Positions 27,963 through 37,018 are shown, counted from the stretch's first letter. The stretch is 64,000 nt of DNA from Sulfitobacter sp. HGT1 (GCF_013282155.1 NZ_BLWI01000008.1:434001-498000); one strand, 5' to 3'. Numbers and translations: made by a program. The notes: generated from the sequence alone by a model not told the origin.

Positions 27963-28897
27963 GCTGCATCCTCGGACCAGCCGCCGGCGCGGGTTTGCAC
28001 AAAGGCATCGGCGCAGGCTTTGGCCAGCGTGCGCACGCGCCCGATATAGGCCTGACGTTCGGTAACCGAGATCACACCGCGCGCGTCGAGCAGGTTAAAG
28101 ATGTGGCTGGCCTTGATGCATTGGTCATAGGCGGGATGTGCCATGATGATGCGCTTGCCGGTTTTGGGGTCAAGCGCCTCTTGCGACAGGATCGCGTTGC
28201 ATTCGTTTTCGGCCTCGACAAAATGGTCCAGCAGCACGTCGGTATTGGCCACGTCAAAGTTCCAGCGTGCGAATTCTTCTTCGGTCTGTTTGAAGATGTC
28301 GCCGTAAGTCAGCGGGATCGGCGCATTTGGGTCATTGAACGGCATGTCCATCACGTGATCCACGCCCAAGACATACATCGCAAGACGTTCCAACCCGTAG
28401 GTCAATTCGCCCGACACCGGGTGGCAATCATGCCCGCCGACCTGTTGGAAATAGGTGAATTGCGACACTTCCATGCCGTCACACCAGACTTCCCAGCCCA
28501 AGCCCCATGCGCCCAGGGTGGGGCTTTCCCAGTCGTCTTCCACGAAACGGATATCGTGCAGCGCCATATCGATGCCGATCGCCTGAAGTGATCCCAGATA
28601 CAGGTCCTGAAGGTTGGGCGGGCTAGGTTTGATCAAGACCTGATACTGATAGTAATGCTGCAAACGGTTCGGGTTTTCACCATAGCGCCCGTCGGTGGGG
28701 CGGCGCGAAGGTTGCACATAGGCGGCAGCCCAGGGGTTTGTCCCCAAGGACCGCAGCGTCGTCGCCGGGTGGAACGTCCCTGCGCCGACTTCCATGTCAT
28801 AGGGTTGCAGGATCGCACAGCCCTGCCGCGCCCAATAGGTTTGGAGGGCAAGGATGATTTCCTGAAAGGAACGGGGGCGTTGAACCGGGTCGGACAT
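27959..28897 (-). CDS. glyQ: Glycyl-tRNA synthetase alpha subunit
   Basis: 312 residues, the catalytic chain that activates glycine. [36 protein letters not shown] at the N-terminus and [28 protein letters not shown] are diagnostic class II synthetase segments. Start ATG 28895-28897 ([14 protein letters not shown]) fits the family; the frame runs 17 codons further with unrelated sequence. It is the first gene of the leftward cluster glyQ, FkbM methyltransferase, DUF6446, glyS, PPDK. Confidence 0.96.
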   Translation of the reverse strand: MSDPVQRPRSFQEIILALQTYWARQGCAILQPYDMEVGAGTFHPATTLRSLGTNPWAAAYVQPSRRPTDGRYGENPNRLQHYYQYQVLIKPSPPNLQDLYLGSLQAIGIDMALHDIRFVEDDWESPTLGAWGLGWEVWCDGMEVSQFTYFQQVGGHDCHPVSGELTYGLERLAMYVLGVDHVMDMPFNDPNAPIPLTYGDIFKQTEEEFARWNFDVANTDVLLDHFVEAENECNAILSQEALDPKTGKRIIMAHPAYDQCIKASHIFNLLDARGVISVTERQAYIGRVRTLAKACADAFVQTRAGGWSEDAA

Positions 28898-28972
28898 GGG
28901 ATAAAAGCCTCTACTGCTGCGCGCCTTTCCTACGGCGCGCATGGCCAAGGGTCAATTGGCAGCTTTGTGATG

Positions 28973-29029
28973 ATTTAACGCGCATCTGCCATGGCATTTT
29001 ACCCCCGTTCCTGCTTATCTGCGTTAAAT
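28973..29029. promoter_or_regulatory. Inverted repeat in the divergent glyQ / pseudo-protease promoter region
   Basis: ATTTAACGC (28973-28981) and its exact complement GCGTTAAAT (29021-29029), 39 bases apart, in the only promoter-bearing gap between two divergent genes. It could be a regulator site or a loop, but may be chance. Confidence 0.3.
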
Positions 29030-29054
29030 TTCAATGCACGAGAGCACTTAAACC

Positions 29055-30896
29055 ATGAAGCGATTGATTGTGGCGCTGCTTGCCACCCTGATTTTGACCC
29101 CTTTTTCCCTCAAGGCGCAATCTGCCGGTGACGTGGTCTGGTTACAGATCGAAGCCCAGCCCACCCTGTCTGGCGCAACAAGTCGGGCGCAGGCCTATAG
29201 CAACAGCATTGAAGATGTGAACGGGTTTTCGCTGGGCGGTAACTGGTATGCAATCGTGGTCGGCCCCTATCGCCGCGCGGATGCAGAGCTGCTGTTGCGC
29301 AACTACCGCCGCGAAGGTCTGGTGCCAAGCGACAGCTTTGTTCAGGTGTCAGAGCGGTTCGCGCAACAATTCTGGCCGGTCGGTGCGAATGTGTTGAACA
29401 TCCCCCTGATTGCCCCGATTGCAACCGATCTGGCAGAAAACGAACCCGCCGTTACAGCAGAAGATCCCGCCGATCCGATCACCCAGACCACATTGGAACC
29501 GGCTGATGCTGGCACATCTGTTGATGCGGAACCTGCACAAACCACAATGGTCCCGGTGCTGCCCGAACCACCCGCCGATGAAACACTGGCAGAAGCGCAG
29601 CGTGGCGAACGCAACCTGACCCGCGAGGAACGCGAGCAACTGCAAATCGCGCTGAAATGGGCAGGGTTTTACGACAGTGCAATTGATGGCGCATTCGGAC
29701 GCGGCACGCGCGGGTCGATGGCCCAGTGGCAAACCGCCAATGGCTATGACGCGACGGGCGTCCTGACGACACTGCAACGCGCTGCATTGAACCGGCAATA
29801 CAATGCCGTGCTCGAAGGATTGGGCCTGCAAACGGTGCGCAACAGCGATGCGGGCATTGAAATGCTCATGCCCACCAAGATTGTGGCGCTCGACAAGCTT
29901 GAACCGCCCTTTGTGCAGTACAATGCCACGGGCGACATCAATGCCCGCGTCTTGCTGATCAGTCAGGCCGGCGATCAGGACACGTTGTACGGGCTCTATG
30001 ATATCATGCAGACCCTTGAAATCGTCCCTCAGGACGGGCCGCGTGAACGCAAATCCAACAGCTTTGAACTGATCGGCGAGAATGGCAGCATCATCAGCCA
30101 GACCCAGGCATCGCTGGAAAATGGCCAGATCAAAGGCTTTACCCTGATATGGCCCGCCGGTGACGAAGACCGCCGCCGCCGTGTGATGTCAGAGCTCGCC
30201 AAAAGCTTTACCCGTATTCCAGGTGTTCTGGATGCCGCAGCGGGCGGGGGCGATGATCAGGCGATTGATCTGGTATCCGGCCTTCAGATCCGGCTGCCGA
30301 AACTGTCACGCTCCGGTTTTTTCATCGACGCGGCAGGCACGATCGCAACCACATCGCAAGCCGTGCAAAGCTGTGGCCGCATGACGCTGGACGACGACAC
30401 CGAATTGACAGTCGTGGTGGACGATGCTGCCAGCGGGGTTGCCCTGCTCAAGCCAGGCAACCGTCTGGCCCCTGTCGAAGTGGCAAATTTCAACACCGTC
30501 CCACCCCGCCTGCAATCGGAAATTGCCGTTGCCGGTTTCCCTTACGAGGGCGTGTTGGGGGCCGCGACCGTGACATTCGGGGCGCTGGCTGATGTGCGGG
30601 GCCTGAAAGGCGAGGAAAACATCGCACGGCTGGAACTGGCGTCGCAATCCGGTGATGCGGGCGGGCCGGTTTTTGACGGCAATGGCCGCGTGTTGGGGAT
30701 GCTCCTGCCCCGCGCCGATGGCGTGCAACAACTGCCCGACGATGTGAATTTCGCGGTCGAAGCGACCCTGATCGCGGATGTCGCGAAAAAGGCAGGCATC
30801 ACCGTTCAGACAGCCCAGGACGCAAGCGCGCTCAAGCCCGAAGACCTGCGCGCCAAGGCAAAAGGCATGACAGTCCTGGTCAGCTGCTGGGAATAA
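29055..30896 (+). CDS. Secreted protein with peptidoglycan-binding and catalytically dead trypsin-like domain
   Basis: 613 residues with a signal peptide (MKRLIVALLATLILTPFSLKAQS). Next comes a SPOR-like segment (about 27-100; WYAIVVGPYRRADAELLLRNYRREG), a Pro/Glu/Ala-rich linker, a peptidoglycan-binding-1 domain (about 195-245; LQIALKWAGFYDSAIDGAFGRGTRGSMAQWQ), a middle region, and a trypsin-fold domain from about 410. The three catalytic positions are all changed: the histidine site reads TTSQAVQS (Gln435), the DLALL aspartate site reads GVALL (Gly461), and GDSGGP is GDAGGP (Ala535). The fold thus looks kept without hydrolysis, suggesting a periplasmic scaffold or sensor bound to peptidoglycan. 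It is convergent with the TPP-enzyme gene. Confidence 0.85.
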   Translation: MKRLIVALLATLILTPFSLKAQSAGDVVWLQIEAQPTLSGATSRAQAYSNSIEDVNGFSLGGNWYAIVVGPYRRADAELLLRNYRREGLVPSDSFVQVSERFAQQFWPVGANVLNIPLIAPIATDLAENEPAVTAEDPADPITQTTLEPADAGTSVDAEPAQTTMVPVLPEPPADETLAEAQRGERNLTREEREQLQIALKWAGFYDSAIDGAFGRGTRGSMAQWQTANGYDATGVLTTLQRAALNRQYNAVLEGLGLQTVRNSDAGIEMLMPTKIVALDKLEPPFVQYNATGDINARVLLISQAGDQDTLYGLYDIMQTLEIVPQDGPRERKSNSFELIGENGSIISQTQASLENGQIKGFTLIWPAGDEDRRRRVMSELAKSFTRIPGVLDAAAGGGDDQAIDLVSGLQIRLPKLSRSGFFIDAAGTIATTSQAVQSCGRMTLDDDTELTVVVDDAASGVALLKPGNRLAPVEVANFNTVPPRLQSEIAVAGFPYEGVLGAATVTFGALADVRGLKGEENIARLELASQSGDAGGPVFDGNGRVLGMLLPRADGVQQLPDDVNFAVEATLIADVAKKAGITVQTAQDASALKPEDLRAKAKGMTVLVSCWE

Positions 30897-30912
30897 CAAT
30901 CGCCAGCGGGTG

Positions 30913-30957
30913 CGGAATTTTTCAAAAATTCCGGCCCGTTTTCTTTGAAAGAAAACG
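30913..30957. terminator. Two adjacent perfect hairpins between convergent genes
   Basis: Two perfect 10-bp-arm palindromes with 1-base centres lie 3 bases apart: 30913-30933 (CGGAATTTTT arm) and 30937-30957 (CGTTTTCTTT arm). They separate the stop codons of two convergent genes and can terminate both strands. The doubled, AT-rich form is unusual for an ordinary terminator. Confidence 0.6.
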
Positions 30958-30959
30958 TC

Positions 30960-32561
30960 TTAGCCGGTGATGGCGGGTGTCAAATAGATCAGCGTCGGGC
31001 GACCGGCGCTAAAGGCGGCTTTCAATACCGCTGGCAGGTCTTCCAAAGATTTGGGTGCTGCTGACAAGGCACCGAATGCTTCGGCCAGTTTGCAGAAATC
31101 AGGGTTATGCGCCACCACGGCATTGGGGGCGATCTGGGCGCGTGTCATGCTGTCCTCGATCTCTCCCAGCTTGCCATTGTCCCAAAGGATGATCGGCAGC
31201 GACAGGCCCAGCTCAACCGCAGCCCCCAGTTCCTGCACCGTGTAGTGGAACCCGTAGTCGCCGATAATGGCCATCGTGGGCAATCCGGCCCGACCAATCG
31301 CCCCGCCAATCGCGGCAGGGGTGGCATAGCCCAACGTGCCAAAACCATAAGGATGGTGCCAATGGCCCGGCGCGTTCATGTCCCACACCTCTTTTGCGGC
31401 ATAGGCGAATTGGGTCATGTCGGAGTAGATCATAACGTCATCGGGCACCGAGGCTTGCAGCGCCTCGATGACCGGCAACAACCCGGGGCGTTCGGCTTCG
31501 ATCTCCGAGCGCCAGCGCGCACGAGCCGCCGCGACCTCTTGCGCGGTCCAGCCCGTCCGCGGTTGCCCCAAATCCATCTCGCTCAGCGCCGCGACAAATG
31601 CCGCGGCATCGCCCTGAATATGAACCTGCGCCCCTTGCGCGTCGGTCAGCACGGTCGGGTCGATATCGACCCTTACCAGCGGCGCGGTGTGCCCCAGTTG
31701 CGCGCGCCAGATGTCGACCTCGGCCAGTTCGGTCCCGACTGCGATCACCAGATCGGCGCTGGCGATCACATCGGCACTGCCCGGACGGGCCAGCGTCGAC
31801 CCGAAATGCAAGGGCGCATCAGGGGCCACCACGCCACGACCGGCATAGGTGGTAAAGGACGCGGCCCCGATGCGGTGCAACATCGTGGCGACGCCCTCGG
31901 CGCGCTTTGCCCCGCCACCAAAGATGAACAGCGGCCGTTTCGATGCGGCCAGCAGGTCGCTCAGCTTTGCAACGTCGTCGGCTTTGGCCGCCAACGGGGC
32001 CATCGCGGTTCCAGCAACAGGCGGGTGGCCCTGCGCCGCCGCCTCAAGCACGCCGATGGGCACCTGAATATGTTTGGAGCGCGGGCGCTGCGATGCGAAT
32101 TCGTTCAATGCGCGGTCGATCAACGTATAGGCAGCGGCGCTTGTGCGGGCTTCCTCGGACCAATCGCAGACAGTCGCGGCGGCGGCTTGCTGGTCTTTCA
32201 TCTGGTGCAACTGCCCCTTGCGCGCTGCCGTTTCGTCCAGACAGGAGGACAGCACCAGCAGGGGCACAGAATCGCTATAGGCCTGGCCCATCGGGGTCAT
32301 GATGTTGCACAGCCCCGGCCCCGTGATCACATAAGCTACCCCCGGCTTGCCTGTGGCGCGGGCATATCCGTCGGCCATGAAACCGGCTCCTTGTTCGTGG
32401 CGCGCCAGCACATGGGTCAGGCCCGCCTCTTCGATCCCGCGGTACATTTCCTGATTATGCACACCGGGGATGCCGAAAATCACCTCGACCCCGCGATCCT
32501 TGAGCATATGCGATATCTGCGCGCCCAAGGGGCGGGTCTGCGCTGTCTTTGAATTCGCCAT
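30960..32561 (-). CDS. Thiamine diphosphate enzyme, acetolactate synthase-like (5-guanidino-2-oxopentanoate decarboxylase type)
   Basis: 533 residues with the three TPP-enzyme domains. The N-terminal Pyr domain has the activating glutamate in ARHEQGAGFMADGYARATG; a central Rossmann domain includes LFIFGGGAKRAEG; the C-terminal PP domain has GDYGFHYTVQELGAAVELG ending in WDN, a variant of the GDG...NN cofactor motif. IFGIPGVHNQEMYRG resembles AruI, which decarboxylates 2-oxoarginine, but true acetolactate synthase or another 2-oxo acid decarboxylase is possible. Its ATG overlaps the trkH stop by one base (TAATG), so it is the second gene of an operon with a potassium channel. Confidence 0.82.
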   Translation of the reverse strand: MANSKTAQTRPLGAQISHMLKDRGVEVIFGIPGVHNQEMYRGIEEAGLTHVLARHEQGAGFMADGYARATGKPGVAYVITGPGLCNIMTPMGQAYSDSVPLLVLSSCLDETAARKGQLHQMKDQQAAAATVCDWSEEARTSAAAYTLIDRALNEFASQRPRSKHIQVPIGVLEAAAQGHPPVAGTAMAPLAAKADDVAKLSDLLAASKRPLFIFGGGAKRAEGVATMLHRIGAASFTTYAGRGVVAPDAPLHFGSTLARPGSADVIASADLVIAVGTELAEVDIWRAQLGHTAPLVRVDIDPTVLTDAQGAQVHIQGDAAAFVAALSEMDLGQPRTGWTAQEVAAARARWRSEIEAERPGLLPVIEALQASVPDDVMIYSDMTQFAYAAKEVWDMNAPGHWHHPYGFGTLGYATPAAIGGAIGRAGLPTMAIIGDYGFHYTVQELGAAVELGLSLPIILWDNGKLGEIEDSMTRAQIAPNAVVAHNPDFCKLAEAFGALSAAPKSLEDLPAVLKAAFSAGRPTLIYLTPAITG

Positions 32562-34009
32562 TATGCTCTCCAGAATTTGAAGGTGAGAATGACGTAAACC
32601 GCCATCAGTTCCAGCCGCCCGATCAACATTGCTGCCGTGAGGATCCATTTGGCCGTGTCATTCAACGTGCTGAAATTGCCAGCCGGCCCGATGATATCGC
32701 CCAGACCCGGCCCGATATTGGCAAGGGCGGCCCCTGCCCCCGATACCGAGGTTACAAAATCCAGCCCCGTCATGCTGAGCGCCACAGCCACAAGGCCCAG
32801 CGTCAGGGTAAAGAACATGAAAAACGACATGACCGATATCATGACATCGCCGCTGATCGGGCGACCGTCATAGCGCGGGGTAAAAATGCCGTGGGGTGAT
32901 CTGATCCGCTGCAATTGCGCCCGGATCGACGCAAACAGCAATTGATAGCGGAAGATCTTGATCGAACAGGCGGTGGACCCCGCACAGCCCCCGATCAGGC
33001 CGGTGAAAAAGAACAGCGCAATGGGAAACGACCCCCATTCCATATAATCAACCGACGCATAGCCGGTGCCCGAGATGATCGAGGTAATGTTGAACAGGGC
33101 CTCGCGCAGGGATTGTTCCCAATGCTGCGGAAACAGCCCCCGGATCGAGATAAAGATCACCACCACCAAGACGCTGACAACCAACAGAAAACCACGCACC
33201 TGCGGGTCACGGTGCAGGGCCATCGGGTGCCCGTTCAGCAGTTGCACATAGCGCACAAACGGCAGTGCCGCGAGGATCATAAAGAAGGACGCGGCATATT
33301 CGGCCTTGCCTGAAAACGTGCCGAAAGACGCGTCGTAATTCGAAAAACCACCCGTCGACACAGTGGTCAGCGCATGAACCGTCGCATCAAACAGGTTCAT
33401 GCCAAGGGCCAGATAGGTCAGGGTACAGGCAAAGGTCAGCCAGACGTAAATCACCGAGATCTGGCTGGCGATCTGCCCCGCGCGTGGCAGAATTTTCCCA
33501 AACGTATCAAAGGCTTCGGATTTGAAAATCTGCATACCGCCGACCCGCAGTTCGGGCAGGAACACCATGGCGACAACAATAATACCGATCCCGCCCAGCC
33601 ATTGCAGGATGCCGCGCCACAGCAACAGCCCCTTGGGCAGATCATCCAGCCCCGTGAACACCGTCGATCCCGTGGTGGTCAGCCCCGACATGGCCTCGAA
33701 CACCGCATCCACCAGCCGCGCCTCGGTGGCACCCAGCATGAACGGCAAGGCCCCGAACAAGGGCAACATCAGCCAGACGCCAGTGGTCAACAAGAACGTC
33801 TGCTGGATGGTCAGGCCCTGTTTGACGCCATTGGCGCAGGCCAAGGCGATCATGCTGCCGCCCAGAATGGTAATCAGGCCCGATTCAACAAAGACCGGCC
33901 AATGCCCGCGCCCTTCGGCAATATCCACCAGCATCGGCACGATCATCGCAATGCCTAGCACTGCGACCAACAAGCCGATCACATATCCAACGGGTCTCAT
34001 ATCCAACAT
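32561..34009 (-). CDS. trkH: TrkH-family potassium uptake protein
   Basis: About 482 residues, many hydrophobic helices arranged as four M1-P-M2 repeats. The first pore loop is SGLTTTGSTVFTGLDDLPKG, with later selectivity segments TTVSTGGFSNYDASF, SIISGTGYASVDY and GAALANIGPGLG. It moves K+ through the inner membrane together with the TrkA regulator, which is not in the window. Start chosen at ATG 34007-34009 (MLDMRPVGYVIGLL) from family likeness; the ribosome site is poor, and a second ATG lies three codons on. The TPP-enzyme gene overlaps its stop. Confidence 0.92.
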   Translation of the reverse strand: MLDMRPVGYVIGLLVAVLGIAMIVPMLVDIAEGRGHWPVFVESGLITILGGSMIALACANGVKQGLTIQQTFLLTTGVWLMLPLFGALPFMLGATEARLVDAVFEAMSGLTTTGSTVFTGLDDLPKGLLLWRGILQWLGGIGIIVVAMVFLPELRVGGMQIFKSEAFDTFGKILPRAGQIASQISVIYVWLTFACTLTYLALGMNLFDATVHALTTVSTGGFSNYDASFGTFSGKAEYAASFFMILAALPFVRYVQLLNGHPMALHRDPQVRGFLLVVSVLVVVIFISIRGLFPQHWEQSLREALFNITSIISGTGYASVDYMEWGSFPIALFFFTGLIGGCAGSTACSIKIFRYQLLFASIRAQLQRIRSPHGIFTPRYDGRPISGDVMISVMSFFMFFTLTLGLVAVALSMTGLDFVTSVSGAGAALANIGPGLGDIIGPAGNFSTLNDTAKWILTAAMLIGRLELMAVYVILTFKFWRA

Positions 34010-34059
34010 GGGGGCAGCGTTGGCGCGCCGCAGCGGCGGAGTCAAGGATCAGGCGGCCG

Positions 34060-34096
34060 GAAAACGAAAACGGCCCGCGCTGATGTCAGCGGGGCC
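34060..34096 (-). terminator. Terminator after the DUF1127 gene
   Basis: On the minus strand GGCCCCGCTGA, two loop bases, TCAGCGCGGGCC (one bulged C), then GTTTTCGTTTTC. It lies 25 bases past the stop of the DUF1127 gene and upstream of trkH. Confidence 0.75.
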
Positions 34097-34121
34097 GCAT
34101 TTTCTGCACCGTCAGACCTGT

Positions 34122-34358
34122 TTAGATATAGTACAGGTCGCGGAATACATGGTGAACGATCTTGTCACGCGTGATGCCCATTTCAGCCAGCTCTGCGTCG
34201 GATTTTGCGTTCAGCATCTCGACTTCGCGCAAACGACCGGAATTGCCGTTGGCTGTGATCATTGCGTGACCGATCCGCGAGAAGAACGCCCCGATTGCAA
34301 CGAATGGGGATTTCAGGGAGACGCCACCGGTGTGGGAGATTGTGCTGCTGTAAGCCAT
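34122..34358 (-). CDS. DUF1127 domain-containing small protein
   Basis: 78 residues. The C-terminal part (LREVEMLNAKSDAELAEMGITRDKIVHHVFRDLYYI) is the DUF1127/YjiS signature: an arginine/lysine-rich helix pair ending with L-x-x-[MI]-G-[IL]-x-R-x-x-I. In alphaproteobacteria such small proteins have been linked to RNA turnover and phosphate/stress adaptation; here that is inference. It is a single-gene unit with its own terminator. Confidence 0.85.
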   Translation of the reverse strand: MAYSSTISHTGGVSLKSPFVAIGAFFSRIGHAMITANGNSGRLREVEMLNAKSDAELAEMGITRDKIVHHVFRDLYYI

Positions 34359-34514
34359 GATAGATCTTTCGGTTTGTTAAGGCATTTCCGCCCGTTACGC
34401 TGTGTTGACTTCAATATATACGCCACAGCCCGGATGAGAATTGCCCATTCTGCATAGCAGCATCCCGGATATGCCGCATCGCAGCACAACCGACATCACA
34501 AAACCGGCACAGAC

Positions 34515-34546
34515 AGTAAAACGCCGCCCAAAATTTGAGCGGCGTG
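34515..34546 (-). terminator. Terminator after folE2
   Basis: Minus-strand hairpin ACGCCGC / GCGGCGT (34539-34545 with 34521-34527) followed by TTTACTG, about 30 bases past the folE2 stop. Confidence 0.7.
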
Positions 34547-34575
34547 AAAATTTGCCCCCGTACGAGGCCGTCAGA

Positions 34576-35670
34576 TCAACCGACGTGAAACAAGGTTGTG
34601 AACAGCTTGGGGTCGATGCTTTGCGCGGAAAAGGTGTCGCCTTGGGTCAGGATGCTGATCGCGTCATGGCTGTGCAGGCTTTCTTGATGGCTGGCAACCA
34701 CACGGAAATCACCGATGCGCGGGTCGGCCTGCAACTGCTCGCAAAACAGCCGCGCCGCGTCTTCGACAAAGATCGGATTGGCGGCGTTCAGCTCGGCAAA
34801 GGCTTGTTCATCTTCGCGTTTGACCATCACCTGGGTCTCGGTGGGGACAGCACGGCGCGCCGCCTCGATCAGGTCTTCGAACCACAGACATTCCGCATCA
34901 TAATTCACATCAACGGAAATCCGCGCCACGGACCGCTGCGAATGCGGGGTGGCCAGCTGACCGCGTGTGGCGCGGGCATGTTCGGACAGTTCCAGCGAAC
35001 AGGGGCATGTGGACGAATAGACGTAATCCAGATGCATGATCTTTTTACGAAGACCGCCGATTTCCACCAGCTCCAGCGCGATGTCGTAATATTGGTATCC
35101 CGACAGTCCCGACCGCAGGCTTTGTATCTTCATCGGAAAGGAAAAACGCATCTGGATGCGCGCGTCAAAGCTCTCCAGGTCGGCCTTATAGTCATCCAGC
35201 GCGGCTTCCATCACCTCAAAGCTGAACGTCGCATCCCCGTGCTTGTAAAAGCTGCGCATGATGCGGGACATGTTGATGCCCTTTTTATCCGCCTCAAGGC
35301 TGACCGACCCTGTCACGGAGGTCTCTAAGGTCAGATCGCCGTTGTCGCGGGTGTGATACCGCAAGGGCAGTCGAAAGTTCGAGATACCGACATGCTGGAT
35401 TTGCTGCTTGGCCCCGCGGATCAGGCTGGACGGCCCGTTTTGCAGGTCCGGCAAGGTGGCCTTGTAATTATCGCCTACCGCGAAATCTTCGGGGTAGACG
35501 CGGTTGAATTCGGGGTAGTCATCAACCTTGGTCAACAGCCGCGCCAAGGAGGGGTCAAGCGTGTCGATCTCCGACTGGCTTGCCGCCGCAGCCCAGGCCC
35601 GCAACGTATCAAGCGCGGTCATAGCGGCGTCGCGGTCAGGTGCGCCGGAAACAGGTGCGATGACGTTCAT
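34576..35670 (-). CDS. folE2: GTP cyclohydrolase FolE2 (type IB)
   Basis: 364 residues. It converts GTP to 7,8-dihydroneopterin triphosphate, the first folate step, and unlike FolE can use manganese instead of zinc. Diagnostic segments are VGISNFRLPLRYH, SLEADKKGINMSRIMRSF, the metal-cysteine segment YSSTCPCSLELSEHARATRG and HSQRSVARISVDV. It supplies the route continued by FolB and FolP at 18.9-20.9 kb. FolE2 is often under zinc control, but I see no Zur site upstream. Confidence 0.96.
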   Translation of the reverse strand: MNVIAPVSGAPDRDAAMTALDTLRAWAAAASQSEIDTLDPSLARLLTKVDDYPEFNRVYPEDFAVGDNYKATLPDLQNGPSSLIRGAKQQIQHVGISNFRLPLRYHTRDNGDLTLETSVTGSVSLEADKKGINMSRIMRSFYKHGDATFSFEVMEAALDDYKADLESFDARIQMRFSFPMKIQSLRSGLSGYQYYDIALELVEIGGLRKKIMHLDYVYSSTCPCSLELSEHARATRGQLATPHSQRSVARISVDVNYDAECLWFEDLIEAARRAVPTETQVMVKREDEQAFAELNAANPIFVEDAARLFCEQLQADPRIGDFRVVASHQESLHSHDAISILTQGDTFSAQSIDPKLFTTLFHVG

Positions 35671-35765
35671 GATAAAGCCCCCCTTGGTAGCTGGACCATA
35701 TATAGGGCAATCACCGCACCGTTTCCAACAAACTGCTCAAAATAGTGGAAATGGGTGTCAGAAAA

Positions 35766-36950
35766 TTACGCTGATTTGTCCAAGGCCTGTTTGATGTCCG
35801 CCAGCAGGTCATCCACATCCTCAAGACCTGCCGACATGCGCACCAATCCGTCCGAGATGCCCAAAACGTCTTTTTGTTCTTGTGGCAGACGCTGGTGCGT
35901 GGTGGTCGCCGGGTGCGTGGCAATTGATTTGGCATCGGCAAAGTTGTTGGAAATGGTGATAATCTCCAACGCATTCAGGAACTTGAAACAAGCTTCCTTG
36001 CCGCCCTTCACCTCGATCGCAAAGACGGTGCCGCCCGACGGGGCCTGCGCCAGCGCCAGCGCGTGCTGCGGGTGGGACGGGTGTGTCGGATAGCGCACGG
36101 CACTCAAACGCGGGTGACCGTCCAAAGCATCGGCCAGCTTGAAGGCCGCGTCTGACTGGGCGCGGACCCGCAGGTCGATGGTTTCCAGCGACTTCAGGTG
36201 GGTCCAGGCGGTGAACGGGTTCATCGCGCCGCCTGTGTGTTTCATATAGGCCTCGATCGGGCCGCGGATCAGGTCTTTGGACCCGCAGATCGCACCGCCC
36301 AGCAGACGCCCCTGCCCGTCCACGTGTTTCGTGGTCGAAATGATCGCAATGTCGGCCCCGCAGTCGCGTGCATAGGAATAGACCGGCGTGGCCATCGCAT
36401 CATCGGCCAGCACCAACGCGCCAACCGCATGAGCCTTAGCCACCACATGGCGCATGTCCACCACTTCCAATGTGGGGTTCGAGATGCTCTCGAAGAACAC
36501 CATCCGCGTGTCGGGGCGGATCGCTGCATCCCATGCCGCATTGTCGGTACCATCAATCAGGGTGATCTCGACGCCGAACCGCGCAAGGATGTCTTCGAGC
36601 ACGTACAGGCACGACCCGAACAACGCGCGTGCGGCAACCACGTGATCGCCCGCTTTCAGCAACGCCGTCAATGCGCCGCTGACCGCCGCCATGCCCGATG
36701 TACAGGCAAAGCAGTCTTCATAGCCCAGCATGCCTGCGATACGGTCTTCGAACATGCGCACGGTGGGGTTGCCGTAGCGTGCATAGATAAATTCGTCATC
36801 GCCCAGCGATTGAAACCGTGCCTCGGCCTGTTCGGCACTTTCATAGACAAAGCCCTGCGTCATGAACATCGCCTCGGACAGCTCGTTATACTGGCTGCGG
36901 CGGGTGCCCATGTGAATGGCCTTCGTGCGTGGTTTCCAATCGTTGCTCAT
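35766..36950 (-). CDS. metZ: O-succinylhomoserine sulfhydrylase
   Basis: 394 residues, a Cys/Met-metabolism PLP enzyme that makes homocysteine from O-succinylhomoserine and sulfide for methionine. ARYGNPTVRMFE, the PLP-binding lysine in STTKHVDGQGR, and GGAMNPFTAW are family features. Start ATG 36948-36950 is preceded by AAGGATG. The leader upstream carries a SAM-II riboswitch and a terminator, consistent with methionine feedback and supporting the assignment. A frame extending 25 codons further upstream runs through this leader and is not coding. Confidence 0.95.
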   Translation of the reverse strand: MSNDWKPRTKAIHMGTRRSQYNELSEAMFMTQGFVYESAEQAEARFQSLGDDEFIYARYGNPTVRMFEDRIAGMLGYEDCFACTSGMAAVSGALTALLKAGDHVVAARALFGSCLYVLEDILARFGVEITLIDGTDNAAWDAAIRPDTRMVFFESISNPTLEVVDMRHVVAKAHAVGALVLADDAMATPVYSYARDCGADIAIISTTKHVDGQGRLLGGAICGSKDLIRGPIEAYMKHTGGAMNPFTAWTHLKSLETIDLRVRAQSDAAFKLADALDGHPRLSAVRYPTHPSHPQHALALAQAPSGGTVFAIEVKGGKEACFKFLNALEIITISNNFADAKSIATHPATTTHQRLPQEQKDVLGISDGLVRMSAGLEDVDDLLADIKQALDKSA

Positions 36951-36983
36951 CTTTATCATCCTTCTGACCCGACAGATCGGGCG

Positions 36984-37018
36984 TAAAAAAACCCCAGACG
37001 CGGTCAAGCGAAAGGGGG
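36984..37018 (-). terminator. Terminator-like hairpin in the metZ leader
   Basis: Minus strand: CCCC, TTT, CGC, loop, GCG, TCT, GGGG, then seven T (plus-strand A-run at 36985-36991). It lies between the SAM-II aptamer and the metZ start, so SAM binding may act by stopping transcription. The stem has an internal loop and is moderately stable. Confidence 0.5.
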
